50,460 nt of DNA, taken from JAVXCQ01 sp036659415. GTDB taxonomy: Bacteria; Bacillota; Negativicutes; Acidaminococcales; Acidaminococcaceae. The position numbers were made by a program, and so were the translations under genes. Below, piece by piece: positions 1-7,241 of this stretch; position 1 is the first letter of the stretch, and each line of letters begins with the position of its first letter. The notes under the pieces were generated by a model. That model was not told where the DNA came from. It worked only from the letters and a program-made list of their open reading frames with translations, and searched no databases. The stretch covers positions 1 to 50,460 of the forward strand of contig JAVXCQ010000016.1 in assembly GCA_036659415.1 (NCBI GenBank). Reading direction: 5' to 3'.

Positions 1-5
1 CCTCT

Positions 6-238
6 GTTTGACTACCATTTAGGATAACACTACTCTCAAACGCAGGCTGCGTAGTATTCACAAAAATTAACGTTTGACTACCATTTAGGATAACACTACT
101 CTCAAACTTAATTGCGCAAGCAAACAGCGCCCAAAAGTTTGACTACCATTTAGGATAACACTACTCTCAAACAATTGACGGGCAAATTTATTGAAAAAGC
201 TGGTTTGACTACCATTTAGGATAACACTACTCTCAAAC
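6..238 (-). CRISPR. CRISPR array, leader-proximal end, four 36-nt repeats
   Basis: Four identical 36-nt repeats lie at 6-41, 72-107, 137-172 and 203-238, separated by spacers of 30, 29 and 30 nt (42-71, 108-136, 173-202). Bases 1-5 are the start of a further spacer, so the array runs out of the window to the left. Read on the minus strand, in the direction of the cas operon, each repeat begins GTTTGAGAGTAG and ends GGTAGTCAAAC, the form expected for type II-A. The leader is on the right (239-377), so the spacer at 173-202 is the newest. Repeat and tracrRNA anti-repeat match closely (see 6392-6500). Confidence 0.98.
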
Positions 239-377
239 CTCAAACCTCAAATTTCAAGATTACTTAAAATTTGAGCAGTTTTCTTTTGAGTAAAATGCCC
301 ACTACAGCACCGTTGTCCCAGTGATAGCACAGGTTTTTCTTTCATTATACCACAACCATTCTTTCCTTCGTCCATTA
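239..377 (-). promoter_or_regulatory. CRISPR leader with array promoter and leader anchor
   Basis: This AT-rich 139-nt stretch separates csn2 from the first repeat. On the minus strand it has an extended -10 element TGGTATAAT (TATAAT at 349-344), which could drive pre-crRNA with a start near 337; no good -35 is visible. Next to the first repeat the minus strand reads ATTTGAG (252-246), then GTTTGAG (245-239), then the repeat starting GTTTGAGAG. ATTTGAG is the leader-anchoring motif known from streptococcal type II-A arrays, where it directs polarised spacer integration. The extra GTTTGAG heptamer between anchor and repeat looks like a slipped copy of the repeat start. Confidence 0.7.
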
Positions 378-1049
378 TTAAATTACGCATAAATCTTCAT
401 CAATGATGAAGCCTTTTTCCCGGACATCTATTTGCTCGGAGCACTTGTTTTCTAATAATAACACTCGTATTTTCTTATAGCAAATATCCGTATATAGATT
501 GGCAAGCGTAGCCTGATCAAAGTAGCTTTTTAAATTGACGAAGACGAAACATTGAATCTCACCATAGTCCCTCATAATGCTCATATAGTCAATCAATTTT
601 TCCGCCAAAGTTTCATCTTCACTACTAAACTTTACCTCCGCCATTTTGAAAATGGCTGTCAGATCTATATGTTCATTAAAGCTCACACCTACATCTTCCT
701 CCGCCAACAGCTCTGTTAAGTAATATTCCAACTGCTGCAGTAGTGCAGTGGTTGCTAGATAATGCTCGCTGGACACTGCTTGCTTTTGTAAGCTTGTATA
801 GAGCTTGGTTAATGCTTTACGCTGGTTAACACTAGCTCCGAAAATATCAATAACGAGTTCCAACGTTTTGGTTAAATCTAAAGCTTTACCCTCCTGTGAA
901 AGAATGTAGTCGCCGCTACTTCCTTGGTTTTGCTTTTCTAACGCCCAAACTAATTCGCCAAACAGTTTTTTATTTTCAATTACCACCACATTGACGGCGT
1001 TTTCTTCCAACTCTATTGGTTGCAACAACGCCGGGTGCACTAGCTTCAC
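378..1049 (-). CDS. csn2: Csn2, type II-A spacer acquisition protein
   Basis: A 223-residue protein, in the usual size range for Csn2, encoded as the last gene of the cas operon directly before the leader. Csn2 forms a tetrameric ring that slides on double-stranded DNA ends and works with Cas1-Cas2 and Cas9 in spacer acquisition. The N-terminus (MKLVHPALLQPIEL) and the C-terminal strand-rich part (IQCFVFVNLKSYF, then IRVLLLENK) fit the family fold; identification rests on these together with position and length. Its start overlaps the end of cas2 by 4 nt, suggesting translational coupling. Its presence defines the locus as subtype II-A rather than II-C. Confidence 0.9.
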   Translation of the reverse strand: MKLVHPALLQPIELEENAVNVVVIENKKLFGELVWALEKQNQGSSGDYILSQEGKALDLTKTLELVIDIFGASVNQRKALTKLYTSLQKQAVSSEHYLATTALLQQLEYYLTELLAEEDVGVSFNEHIDLTAIFKMAEVKFSSEDETLAEKLIDYMSIMRDYGEIQCFVFVNLKSYFDQATLANLYTDICYKKIRVLLLENKCSEQIDVREKGFIIDEDLCVI

Positions 1050-1366
1050 AAGATCACCAACCGTTCATCACTATCCACAAACTCACTGTTTACAGAACCT
1101 ACCACTAGTTCCATGCGTGCAAATTGTTTTTCTGTAATAGTAAGCATCTGCACTAAACCCTTGCCCGGCTTGTTTTTTCTAATGCTCATAAGAACCGCCT
1201 CTGCTACCGTATTATTCAAAGCTAATTTAGTGTAGACGGATTCCTGTAACATAATAAAACCACTTTTAATTAAAAACTTACGAAAATGTGTGTACGCTCT
1301 TAAATCCACACTAGTGGTAACCGGCAGATCGAACATCACCAAAATTCTCATAAATCTATAGCTCAT
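1046..1366 (-). CDS. cas2: Cas2, CRISPR adaptation endoribonuclease-fold protein
   Basis: A 106-residue Cas2 of the type II family. The first strand of its ferredoxin fold, MRILVMFDLPV (residues 6-16), carries the conserved aspartate; the sequence continues with YTHFRKFLIKSGFIMLQESVY, typical of Cas2. Cas2 is the dimeric core of the Cas1-Cas2 integrase that inserts new spacers at the leader end. The gene overlaps cas1 by 11 nt and csn2 by 4 nt, so the three adaptation genes are tightly coupled. Confidence 0.95.
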   Translation of the reverse strand: MSYRFMRILVMFDLPVTTSVDLRAYTHFRKFLIKSGFIMLQESVYTKLALNNTVAEAVLMSIRKNKPGKGLVQMLTITEKQFARMELVVGSVNSEFVDSDERLVIL

Positions 1367-2228
1367 TACGATAAAATTTTAACTGTGCTACGTCTTGGTT
1401 ACCCAAAGCTTCAAAAATGCTTTTGCAATAAATCTTAATTGCATTATTAACGTAATGGCTTTTACCGTCAATAATAACTTCCTGATTAAGAACACCGACC
1501 ATTACTATTTTTTCAGCTTGCTCAAATTGCTCCCCAATCAAATTCAAAACTACTCGGTCTACCAGTGGGCGAAAAGGCTCCATGAAATCACATCCCAAGT
1601 TAAAATAATTAAACATATTATCGTGAAACAACCCTAATTGCGTGAGATAGCCATTAGCGACTATCTCACGATTAAAGGCGGATAACAAAATACTATAACC
1701 ATAATTAAGGGCCGCATTAACAATATTATCTGCACTTCTAGTAAAATTTAAACCAAACAAGGCATTAAAGTACACCTTGGCAGCGTGTCCTTCCCTATTA
1801 GTGGCATCTCGCGGTTCTAACTCCTGCAAATATCTTAGCAATAAGGCACTTTCTGAATGACCACCATCCTTAAGCACTTGGCTTTGCTGCCGAATCTTTT
1901 CCGCTACAATCTCCGTCCAAACAGCATCTTTAACTTCCTGCCGCCACTGCAATTGCTCTCGCAGTTTAATACTGGTATCATGGCTACCATAGTAAGAAAT
2001 AGTCTCACAACAAGGATTGCGTTTTTCATCACAAAAAATCACTTTGATTTTGCGTTTCATTAGTTCGCACAACAGGCTAGCAGTAAAAGAAACCTCTGTA
2101 TTTTCCACTAGTACCGTGGAGATTTCCCCTAAGTGAATTTTCGTAATGGTTGCCCCCCGTACGACCATCGTGTTAAGACGCAAATCTAATTTTGCCCGCT
2201 GGGTAATAACGACTATCCGCCACGTCAT
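1356..2228 (-). CDS. cas1: Cas1, CRISPR integrase (type II)
   Basis: A 290-residue Cas1 of the short type II form. It has the N-terminal beta-rich domain (TWRIVVITQRAKLDLRLNTMVVRG) and a helical catalytic domain. The likely metal ligands lie in NREGHAAKVYFNALFG (Glu), the histidine of LGLFHDNMFN and the glutamate of DFMEPFRPLVD. Cas1 catalyses the two transesterifications that join a prespacer to the leader-repeat junction. The start codon sits in an ATGA overlap with the cas9 stop, so translation probably continues directly from cas9. Confidence 0.97.
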   Translation of the reverse strand: MTWRIVVITQRAKLDLRLNTMVVRGATITKIHLGEISTVLVENTEVSFTASLLCELMKRKIKVIFCDEKRNPCCETISYYGSHDTSIKLREQLQWRQEVKDAVWTEIVAEKIRQQSQVLKDGGHSESALLLRYLQELEPRDATNREGHAAKVYFNALFGLNFTRSADNIVNAALNYGYSILLSAFNREIVANGYLTQLGLFHDNMFNYFNLGCDFMEPFRPLVDRVVLNLIGEQFEQAEKIVMVGVLNQEVIIDGKSHYVNNAIKIYCKSIFEALGNQDVAQLKFYRNEL

Positions 2229-5200
2229 AATCGCAACAAATTAATTTCTTGGGTAAATAGTCCTGTAGGCGACTGGTTAAGAATACTAATTTGTTGGATC
2301 TCTGTAATATTTTTGCTTTTTTGTATTATTCCTGCACTTTTTCCCCCACCAATCAAACTCAGATCGCTGGCAACACTATTACATTGGAAGAGATGAAGTA
2401 TTTCACTCAAAGCTAACCATTGTTGTTCTAGGGTCAAGTTTATGAACTTCTCTCTACCATCAACAAGGGTTTTAACCTGCGCCGCAAGACGCACTTGATA
2501 AACAGTTGTTGTGAGCTTAGAAATAAACCTATCAAATAAGTCAAGGTTTTTTTCCCTGGTGGTTACGTCTATGTCTTCTTCCTTGATGGTTCCGTCCTTG
2601 TTTTCTTCTTTGGTAGTTACGTCAAATTTAGTAATTAATGCCGCGCCTTTGGTTTCTTTGCTCCGCTGGACGAATTTACTTATTTTTTTAAGGTAAACCT
2701 CCTCTGCGCCTGTTAAAACCAATTGGTTAGCTCCCTTAAAAACAAGTTGTTGCCCAGTTCTCCCTGATAGGTGCATTTTAAAACCATCAACTTTAAACAA
2801 GGTATCAATTTTTATCTTGGGAAGCAAGATTTTAGCGGACTTTAACCCTAAGTTTTCTTGGCAGTAAGCACTTAACTGCTCAGGTGCTTTCTCAAACCGA
2901 GCGGCTAGGTGCACCGGCACAAATTCCAGCGTCCGCACTCGTTTTTGCTTTACTGTATGTTCCACCAAGAAAAAATAGGCTCCTGTTACCTTGTTGTAAC
3001 CACCATAACAATCAATCTTAGTTAATCTCTGATCCTGACCATTTTTTACCGGTAGTTGTCCCTTACCTTTTTTCATAAGATTTTGGTCAAATAGGCCGCT
3101 CTTTACCTCCGTGGCGTAGCGAGTAAACAAAATGCGATTGCCCTGCATCGTTTTCTTAACCGTAACGATGCTCCCGGCTTCACCTGGCGTCCACGCGTGT
3201 GTCCCCTGGCGTTCAACAGGAAAATCATACATTCGATTAAGACTATATTTACCATTGTGACCGCGAATAAAGTTCACTGGGCTATGTGTAAATTTAGTGT
3301 TGTACACATTACCTACAACAATATTTAAATAGGCATCTTTGGCATGGTGGTAATCATTAACGTCACGGCATTTTACCAATGCATAGTGTTGCCTAAATTC
3401 TGAAACGTTATTGGCTTTAACATAAACAATCTCCGTTTTGGGATATAATCTACCCAGAATTTCAGCAACAGCCTTAGTCGCTTGGCTAGTTTCAACAATT
3501 TGCCGAGCAATAAAATCAGCTAATTCATTATCATCAAAACCAGTAGCCCTCGTTAAGCGGTCAAATTTCTTCCGGCCGATAAAACCTTTGCTATAGAGCA
3601 TAGACCAAAAAGTCTTTTGCTGCATGCGAATAGCACTAGGCAGCGGATATTGATCTGACTTATCTGCATTCACTTGTCTTTTGACCAACACGCGGTTTTC
3701 AATACTGTCATCTTTAATTTTGGACTGCGGGAAAATATGATCTACATCATAAATATTCTGGTCAAACAGCTGTGCAAACGATATCGCTTCTCCTGTATAC
3801 ATACAGCGTCCCATTTGTGTGTAGTAAAGATACAATCTGTCGCTACGCAAAGCATTATCGTCTTCTACTTCTAATTCCTTGATCCAGTTTCTGCTCTCCT
3901 CGTGGCATTTTTTATAAAGGTCAATTAAGGTTTTCCGCCGCGAAATTGTTCGTTTTTTATTTTTTTCGTCACTTCTAGTCATTTCAATAAAAACTTTTTT
4001 AGGGTCGTGTCCCAACACAGTTTTTAATTCTTCTGCCATCGTCAGTGTTTGCCAAATTCCCCGTTTTACTGCTGGAGAAACATATAGCTCATCTACCAGC
4101 TTATAGCTTAATGTTGCACCCTCGTCCGTTGTTTGTTGCTTGTTGTAGTCTTTAATAGCGTCATTAAAACTATATTTGCTACTTAAAAGCTCCATTAAAT
4201 TATTATTAGTTGCCCGCAATGCTTCCAGGAGGTTAACTTCACGCCCTTCTTCCGGTAGCATTGCCGTGATGCCTTGCAAAAATTCTTGAGAAAGTCTGCC
4301 CCACCCACTATAGTGCAAGCTACACAAACTAGTAATCTCCTGTGCCGACAAGATTTCTCCATAGTTTTTTTGAATACGCATTTTTAATAATTGGCGCGAG
4401 TCCCCAAAAAGCACAATCCATTTAATGATATTTTCAACCATGGCTAGATTATTAGCCTTCGTTCCAATTTTGCCTTGAAAATCAATCCAAGATGTTAACG
4501 ATGACTTAAAATCGCCATCAAATCCACTTAACTTAGCTGTTTTTTCTATGTAGCCATTATTAACCATAAAATCTTGAAATCTTTTTCCAGTAATATGTTT
4601 AAACTTTTTAAATAGTTCTTGGTAAATATGTTGCTTTAAGTCTACCGGAAGCAAGTCTCCATCGACTCTCACATTATTTAATTCGTTAAGCACCATAAAT
4701 TCACTGTAGAGCAAGGAGTTCTTGGGTAGTACATCTGCCCCCACAAGATAGGTACACTTATTCGTCATTCGCTGAATAAAGTTCTCGGCACTAGCTTCCT
4801 TATCTACAATAACATCAAAATTCCAAGGGCGAATTTTTTCATCACTTTTTTTGACCAACCAGCAATTAGCACCTTGAGCTTTGTGGGCATCATTAAGGGG
4901 CCCTACATAATAAGGTATCCTAAAGGTCATAATTTTACGAATTTTTTCCGCAACTGTAAATCCTGTTTCATCTTTTTGACTCAGAAACGGTAAATATTGG
5001 CTCGCATTTTCAAGAATACTGTTCAATTCTTCAAGGTGCATTTGGTAAGGGATAACACCATTATTCCCCTGCGCTTGTTTGGGTGCTAGTGTGCCATTTT
5101 CTGTTTCTGCTCTTAAATATGCTATGTCTGGAACTTTTTCGTCAAGCTCTTTTAACAAACCTTTGACATATTTACAAAAATCAGCTTGTTGACATTTGCT

Positions 5201-6355
5201 TTTTTCAATAACTTCTTTTTTGTGGTTCTTTTTCGTCATACCAATATAGGCACAATAATTGCTTTCCAAGGCAGGGTTGGAAAACAGGTCAAAGTAAGCT
5301 TCCCGGCTACAATATTTTTTAATTACAGCTTTTAATCTTTGAATATCTTGGCGATGCTTTTCATAAACCTTAACTTTGGCAAAAGCTAAATATTGCTCAT
5401 TTTGCCTAATTTCTGCTAAAATAGCCCAGTCATATACCGTTTTTATCATTTCCAACACACGCATTTTTTCTAAAAGCAAATTATTTAGATCATCATATTG
5501 TTCTTCATATTTAGAATCAGCAAAACTAATACTATTCAGTTCTTCTTCCTCTAGTTCTTGGTTATTAAATACTTCACTTAATTTGGCCGTTCCACCACAT
5601 AACAGGCTAATAATTGCCTGTTTTTGTTTCTTAATTGTTGCGTGTATTTTTTTATCGGTAACATCTGCCTGCTGACTGTCAGCACCTAGCAATTCGCCTA
5701 GCTTGTTTTTTTTATCCCGCAAACCCATAGTTTGAGTTTTTAGTAATTCCGCTACCTTGTCCAAGTCACTATCTAACAATTCTATTTCCAACTCATCTCT
5801 TAAATTAGCGTTTAAGGCTCTAAAGGCAAACTCAAAAGAAGTCACATTTTCCATGCTTTGGCCTTCAAACAAGAAGTGTCCCCGGTGTTTAAGGATATGA
5901 TGAATAGCTAGATAGACTAAACGTACATCAAAGTGAGTTTTATTTTCAATTAAGGCTTTACGCAGATGATAAATAGTGGGAAATTGATCATGGTAATCTT
6001 TGTCCTTAAAATCAGCATCATTAAAAATTGTATTTGGTTGTTTTTCATTTTTATCTTCTACATAAAATTTACTATCAGCTAGTCTTTGAAAAAAAGCAAA
6101 ATCAACCTTGCTGATTTCTGCGGAAAAAAGCTCTTGCAATAATTGTAACCGCTGATTTCTACGTTGTAATTTTCGTCTAGCCGTTCTGAACAAACGACGT
6201 TTTTGGGCTGTTTGACCACTAGTAAAAAGCCTACTTCCCCACATATCTTTGCCGTTAAGCCTTAATAAATTATACTCTAAATCTGTAGCCGCAAACCCAA
6301 TCGAATCAGTCCCTATATCAAAACCAAGATAATATTCACCAAATTGTTTTTTCAT
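2225..6355 (-). CDS. cas9: Cas9, type II-A RNA-guided DNA endonuclease
   Basis: Cas9 of 1376 residues from the preferred ATG at 6355, which has GGGAG eight bases upstream; an in-frame ATG at 6385 would add ten residues without a ribosome site. RuvC-I is YYLGFDIGTDSIG with D13. An arginine-rich bridge helix follows (RRLFRTARRKLQRRNQR). RuvC-II is VFIEMTRSDE with E791. The HNH site is DVDHIFPQS with H873, and N896 lies 23 residues downstream, the same spacing as H840-N863 in SpCas9. RuvC-III is HHAKDAY with H1004 and D1007. All catalytic residues are present, so both DNA strands should be cut. It is first in the operon. The PAM cannot be read from the sequence. Confidence 0.98.
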   Translation of the reverse strand: MKKQFGEYYLGFDIGTDSIGFAATDLEYNLLRLNGKDMWGSRLFTSGQTAQKRRLFRTARRKLQRRNQRLQLLQELFSAEISKVDFAFFQRLADSKFYVEDKNEKQPNTIFNDADFKDKDYHDQFPTIYHLRKALIENKTHFDVRLVYLAIHHILKHRGHFLFEGQSMENVTSFEFAFRALNANLRDELEIELLDSDLDKVAELLKTQTMGLRDKKNKLGELLGADSQQADVTDKKIHATIKKQKQAIISLLCGGTAKLSEVFNNQELEEEELNSISFADSKYEEQYDDLNNLLLEKMRVLEMIKTVYDWAILAEIRQNEQYLAFAKVKVYEKHRQDIQRLKAVIKKYCSREAYFDLFSNPALESNYCAYIGMTKKNHKKEVIEKSKCQQADFCKYVKGLLKELDEKVPDIAYLRAETENGTLAPKQAQGNNGVIPYQMHLEELNSILENASQYLPFLSQKDETGFTVAEKIRKIMTFRIPYYVGPLNDAHKAQGANCWLVKKSDEKIRPWNFDVIVDKEASAENFIQRMTNKCTYLVGADVLPKNSLLYSEFMVLNELNNVRVDGDLLPVDLKQHIYQELFKKFKHITGKRFQDFMVNNGYIEKTAKLSGFDGDFKSSLTSWIDFQGKIGTKANNLAMVENIIKWIVLFGDSRQLLKMRIQKNYGEILSAQEITSLCSLHYSGWGRLSQEFLQGITAMLPEEGREVNLLEALRATNNNLMELLSSKYSFNDAIKDYNKQQTTDEGATLSYKLVDELYVSPAVKRGIWQTLTMAEELKTVLGHDPKKVFIEMTRSDEKNKKRTISRRKTLIDLYKKCHEESRNWIKELEVEDDNALRSDRLYLYYTQMGRCMYTGEAISFAQLFDQNIYDVDHIFPQSKIKDDSIENRVLVKRQVNADKSDQYPLPSAIRMQQKTFWSMLYSKGFIGRKKFDRLTRATGFDDNELADFIARQIVETSQATKAVAEILGRLYPKTEIVYVKANNVSEFRQHYALVKCRDVNDYHHAKDAYLNIVVGNVYNTKFTHSPVNFIRGHNGKYSLNRMYDFPVERQGTHAWTPGEAGSIVTVKKTMQGNRILFTRYATEVKSGLFDQNLMKKGKGQLPVKNGQDQRLTKIDCYGGYNKVTGAYFFLVEHTVKQKRVRTLEFVPVHLAARFEKAPEQLSAYCQENLGLKSAKILLPKIKIDTLFKVDGFKMHLSGRTGQQLVFKGANQLVLTGAEEVYLKKISKFVQRSKETKGAALITKFDVTTKEENKDGTIKEEDIDVTTREKNLDLFDRFISKLTTTVYQVRLAAQVKTLVDGREKFINLTLEQQWLALSEILHLFQCNSVASDLSLIGGGKSAGIIQKSKNITEIQQISILNQSPTGLFTQEINLLRL

Positions 6356-6356
6356 A

Positions 6357-6385
6357 TTGACAACTCCCTTTTTTGAGCTTATCAT
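6357..6385 (+). promoter_or_regulatory. Promoter of tracrRNA copy 1
   Basis: TTGACA (6357-6362) and TATCAT (6380-6385) are separated by exactly 17 nt on the plus strand. This predicts a start near 6391-6393, at the 5' edge of the anti-repeat of tracrRNA copy 1. The element overlaps the ribosome-binding region of cas9 on the other strand, so transcription of tracrRNA and initiation of cas9 translation share the same DNA. Confidence 0.65.
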
Positions 6386-6400
6386 AAATAGTAATCATAG
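6372..6400 (+). repeat. Degenerate, internally deleted CRISPR repeat in crRNA orientation
   Basis: TTTGAG at 6372-6377 equals repeat positions 2-7. After a single C, positions 6379-6400 align with repeat positions 15-36 with 17 of 22 matches; repeat positions 8-14 are missing. The element lies directly 5' of the anti-repeat of tracrRNA copy 1. Bases 6379-6389 (TTATCATAAAT) are perfectly complementary to 6407-6417 of the anti-repeat, and TTTGA at 6372-6376 is complementary to TCAAA at 6428-6432. It is not part of an array. Confidence 0.6.
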
Positions 6401-6500
6401 ACTACCATTTATGATAACACTACAAGTTCAAATAAAAATTTATTCAAATCGTCTTCGGACTCCACTGTGTGGACTAAAACTTGCGCAAGCAAGTTTTTTT
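6392..6500 (+). ncRNA. tracrRNA, copy 1 (cas9-proximal)
   Basis: The anti-repeat at 6400-6432 pairs with the CRISPR repeat. GATAACACTAC (6413-6423) pairs with repeat positions 9-19, with a GA/AAGT bulge and then TCAAA (6428-6432) against TTTGA. It is followed by a short GTC-TTCG-GAC hairpin (nexus), a TCCAC-TGT-GTGGA hairpin, and a terminator ACTTGC-GCAA-GCAAGT with a run of seven T ending at 6500. The order and sizes fit a type II-A tracrRNA, transcribed away from cas9. From 6393 the sequence is repeated nearly base for base at 6720. The promoter is described at 6357-6385. Confidence 0.9.
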
Positions 6501-6684
6501 ATTTTTCCCCCCCTACTTCTTGCAATCAAAACTATCGTGACCAATATTCATTTCGCTCATCTGTACACACCTCTTGAATAAACTATGTAATGCTTACTGT
6601 TTCGACATTGTTCCCTATTATCCTGCCTAAAAATATAACACTATTTAAGTTGTACGTTTTATCGCCATATATGAATTTATAGTC
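6501..6684. other. Spacer region between the two tracrRNA genes; probable cas9 5' leader
   Basis: This AT-rich region must hold or be crossed by the cas9 promoter, because cas9 is read leftward through tracrRNA copy 1. The best minus-strand candidate is an extended -10 TGTTATATT (TATATT at 6637-6632) without a clear -35. If it is used, the cas9 mRNA leader would be about 270 nt and fully antisense to tracrRNA copy 1. A short open frame with a ribosome site lies at 6560-6513. Confidence 0.35.
6513..6560 (-). CDS. Possible 15-codon leader peptide or gene remnant upstream of cas9
   Basis: On the minus strand AAGAGGTG is followed seven bases later by ATG and fourteen further sense codons, MSEMNIGHDSFDCKK, then TAG. 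The ribosome site is good and the frame lies in the presumed cas9 leader, so it could be a translated leader peptide. It could equally be the stump of a gene cut short when the tracrRNA segment was duplicated. I do not recognise the peptide. Confidence 0.2.
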   Translation of the reverse strand: MSEMNIGHDSFDCKK

Positions 6685-6716
6685 TTGACAATTTGCTATT
6701 TTAATATTAATATAAT
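6685..6716 (+). promoter_or_regulatory. Promoter of tracrRNA copy 2
   Basis: TTGACA at 6685-6690 is followed by TAATAT (6708-6713, 17-nt spacer) or TATAAT (6711-6716, 20-nt spacer). Either predicts a start just before the anti-repeat at about 6719-6722. It is unrelated in sequence to the promoter of copy 1 apart from the hexamers. Confidence 0.65.
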
Positions 6717-6718
6717 AT

Positions 6719-6830
6719 CAATCATAGACTACCATTTATGATAACACTACAAGTTCAAATAAAAATTTATTCAAATCGTCTTCGGACTCCACTGTGTGGA
6801 CTAAAAACTTGCGCAAGCAAGTTTTTTTTT
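6719..6830 (+). ncRNA. tracrRNA, copy 2 (distal duplicate)
   Basis: From 6720 the sequence repeats tracrRNA copy 1 with the same anti-repeat, GTC-TTCG-GAC nexus, TCCAC-TGT-GTGGA hairpin and terminator. At least 87 consecutive bases are identical (6393-6479 versus 6720-6806). The only difference before the T-run is one extra A before the terminator stem, and the T-run has nine T. The sequences upstream differ: copy 2 lacks the degenerate repeat found in front of copy 1. Both copies should give functional short tracrRNA. Confidence 0.88.
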
Positions 6831-6934
6831 ATCTAATCAACCATCTGGCTCAATATCTTCTCTTATTTCATGCCTTCCATGAAACTAAGGAAGCCAGCTT
6901 TATGCTGCTTTTGCTCTAGCTTTTAACGACAAAA
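6831..6934. other. Short intergenic stretch without recognised features
   Basis: About 100 AT-rich bases between the terminator of tracrRNA copy 2 and the terminator at 6935-6964. I see no gene, strong promoter or repeat in it. Confidence 0.4.
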
Positions 6935-6964
6935 AACGCTACAACCGCAAGCGGTTATAGCGTT
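6935..6964 (-). terminator. Rho-independent terminator, probably bidirectional
   Basis: AACGCTACAACCGC pairs with GCGGTTATAGCGTT over 14 bp with one mismatch. On the minus strand a run of six T follows, ending the thioredoxin-like gene at 6981-7226. Confidence 0.85.
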
Positions 6965-6980
6965 AAAAATAGCTCTATAT

Positions 6981-7226
6981 TTATTGATTAAACTTTTGGA
7001 TTAGCGTCATGATTTCATCTACCGGCAAAACAGCTCCGTAGGCTACGACTTTATCATCGATCACCAGTGCTGGTAATGCCATCGCCCCATAAGCAATTAC
7101 TTTGCTAAACTCTGTCACTTTTTCCAACTTAGCGTGACATTTGAGTTTCTTAGACGCTATCGCTGCGTTTTGTAATAATATTTCGCAGGGTTTCGTCATC
7201 GGTCCGAGGACTTTAATATGCATCAC
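6981..7226 (-). CDS. Small thioredoxin-fold protein with a single active-site cysteine
   Basis: An 81-residue protein of the small thioredoxin_3 (redox-active disulfide protein 2) type: MHIKVLGP at the N-terminus, cis-proline segment MALPALVIDD near residue 55, and the closing VVAYGAVLPVDEI. Family members usually carry CxxC after the first strand; here the motif reads TKPC, so only the second cysteine (C14) is kept and disulfide exchange would need a partner thiol. The start is GTG at 7226, seven bases after AAGGAG, or the adjacent ATG at 7223. It is monocistronic between its own promoter/operator and a terminator. Physiological partner unknown. Confidence 0.75.
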   Translation of the reverse strand: MMHIKVLGPMTKPCEILLQNAAIASKKLKCHAKLEKVTEFSKVIAYGAMALPALVIDDKVVAYGAVLPVDEIMTLIQKFNQ

Positions 7227-7241
7227 ATATCATCTCCTTTT

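Noticed and set aside
108..136. Self-targeting spacer against the tracrRNA genes
   Set aside because: Only 12 of 29 bases match and the bases next to the PAM end differ.
2225..6830. Mobile element carrying the CRISPR locus
   Set aside because: The locus is AT-rich compared with its neighbours, but no transposase, integrase, terminal repeats or tRNA junction is visible in the window.
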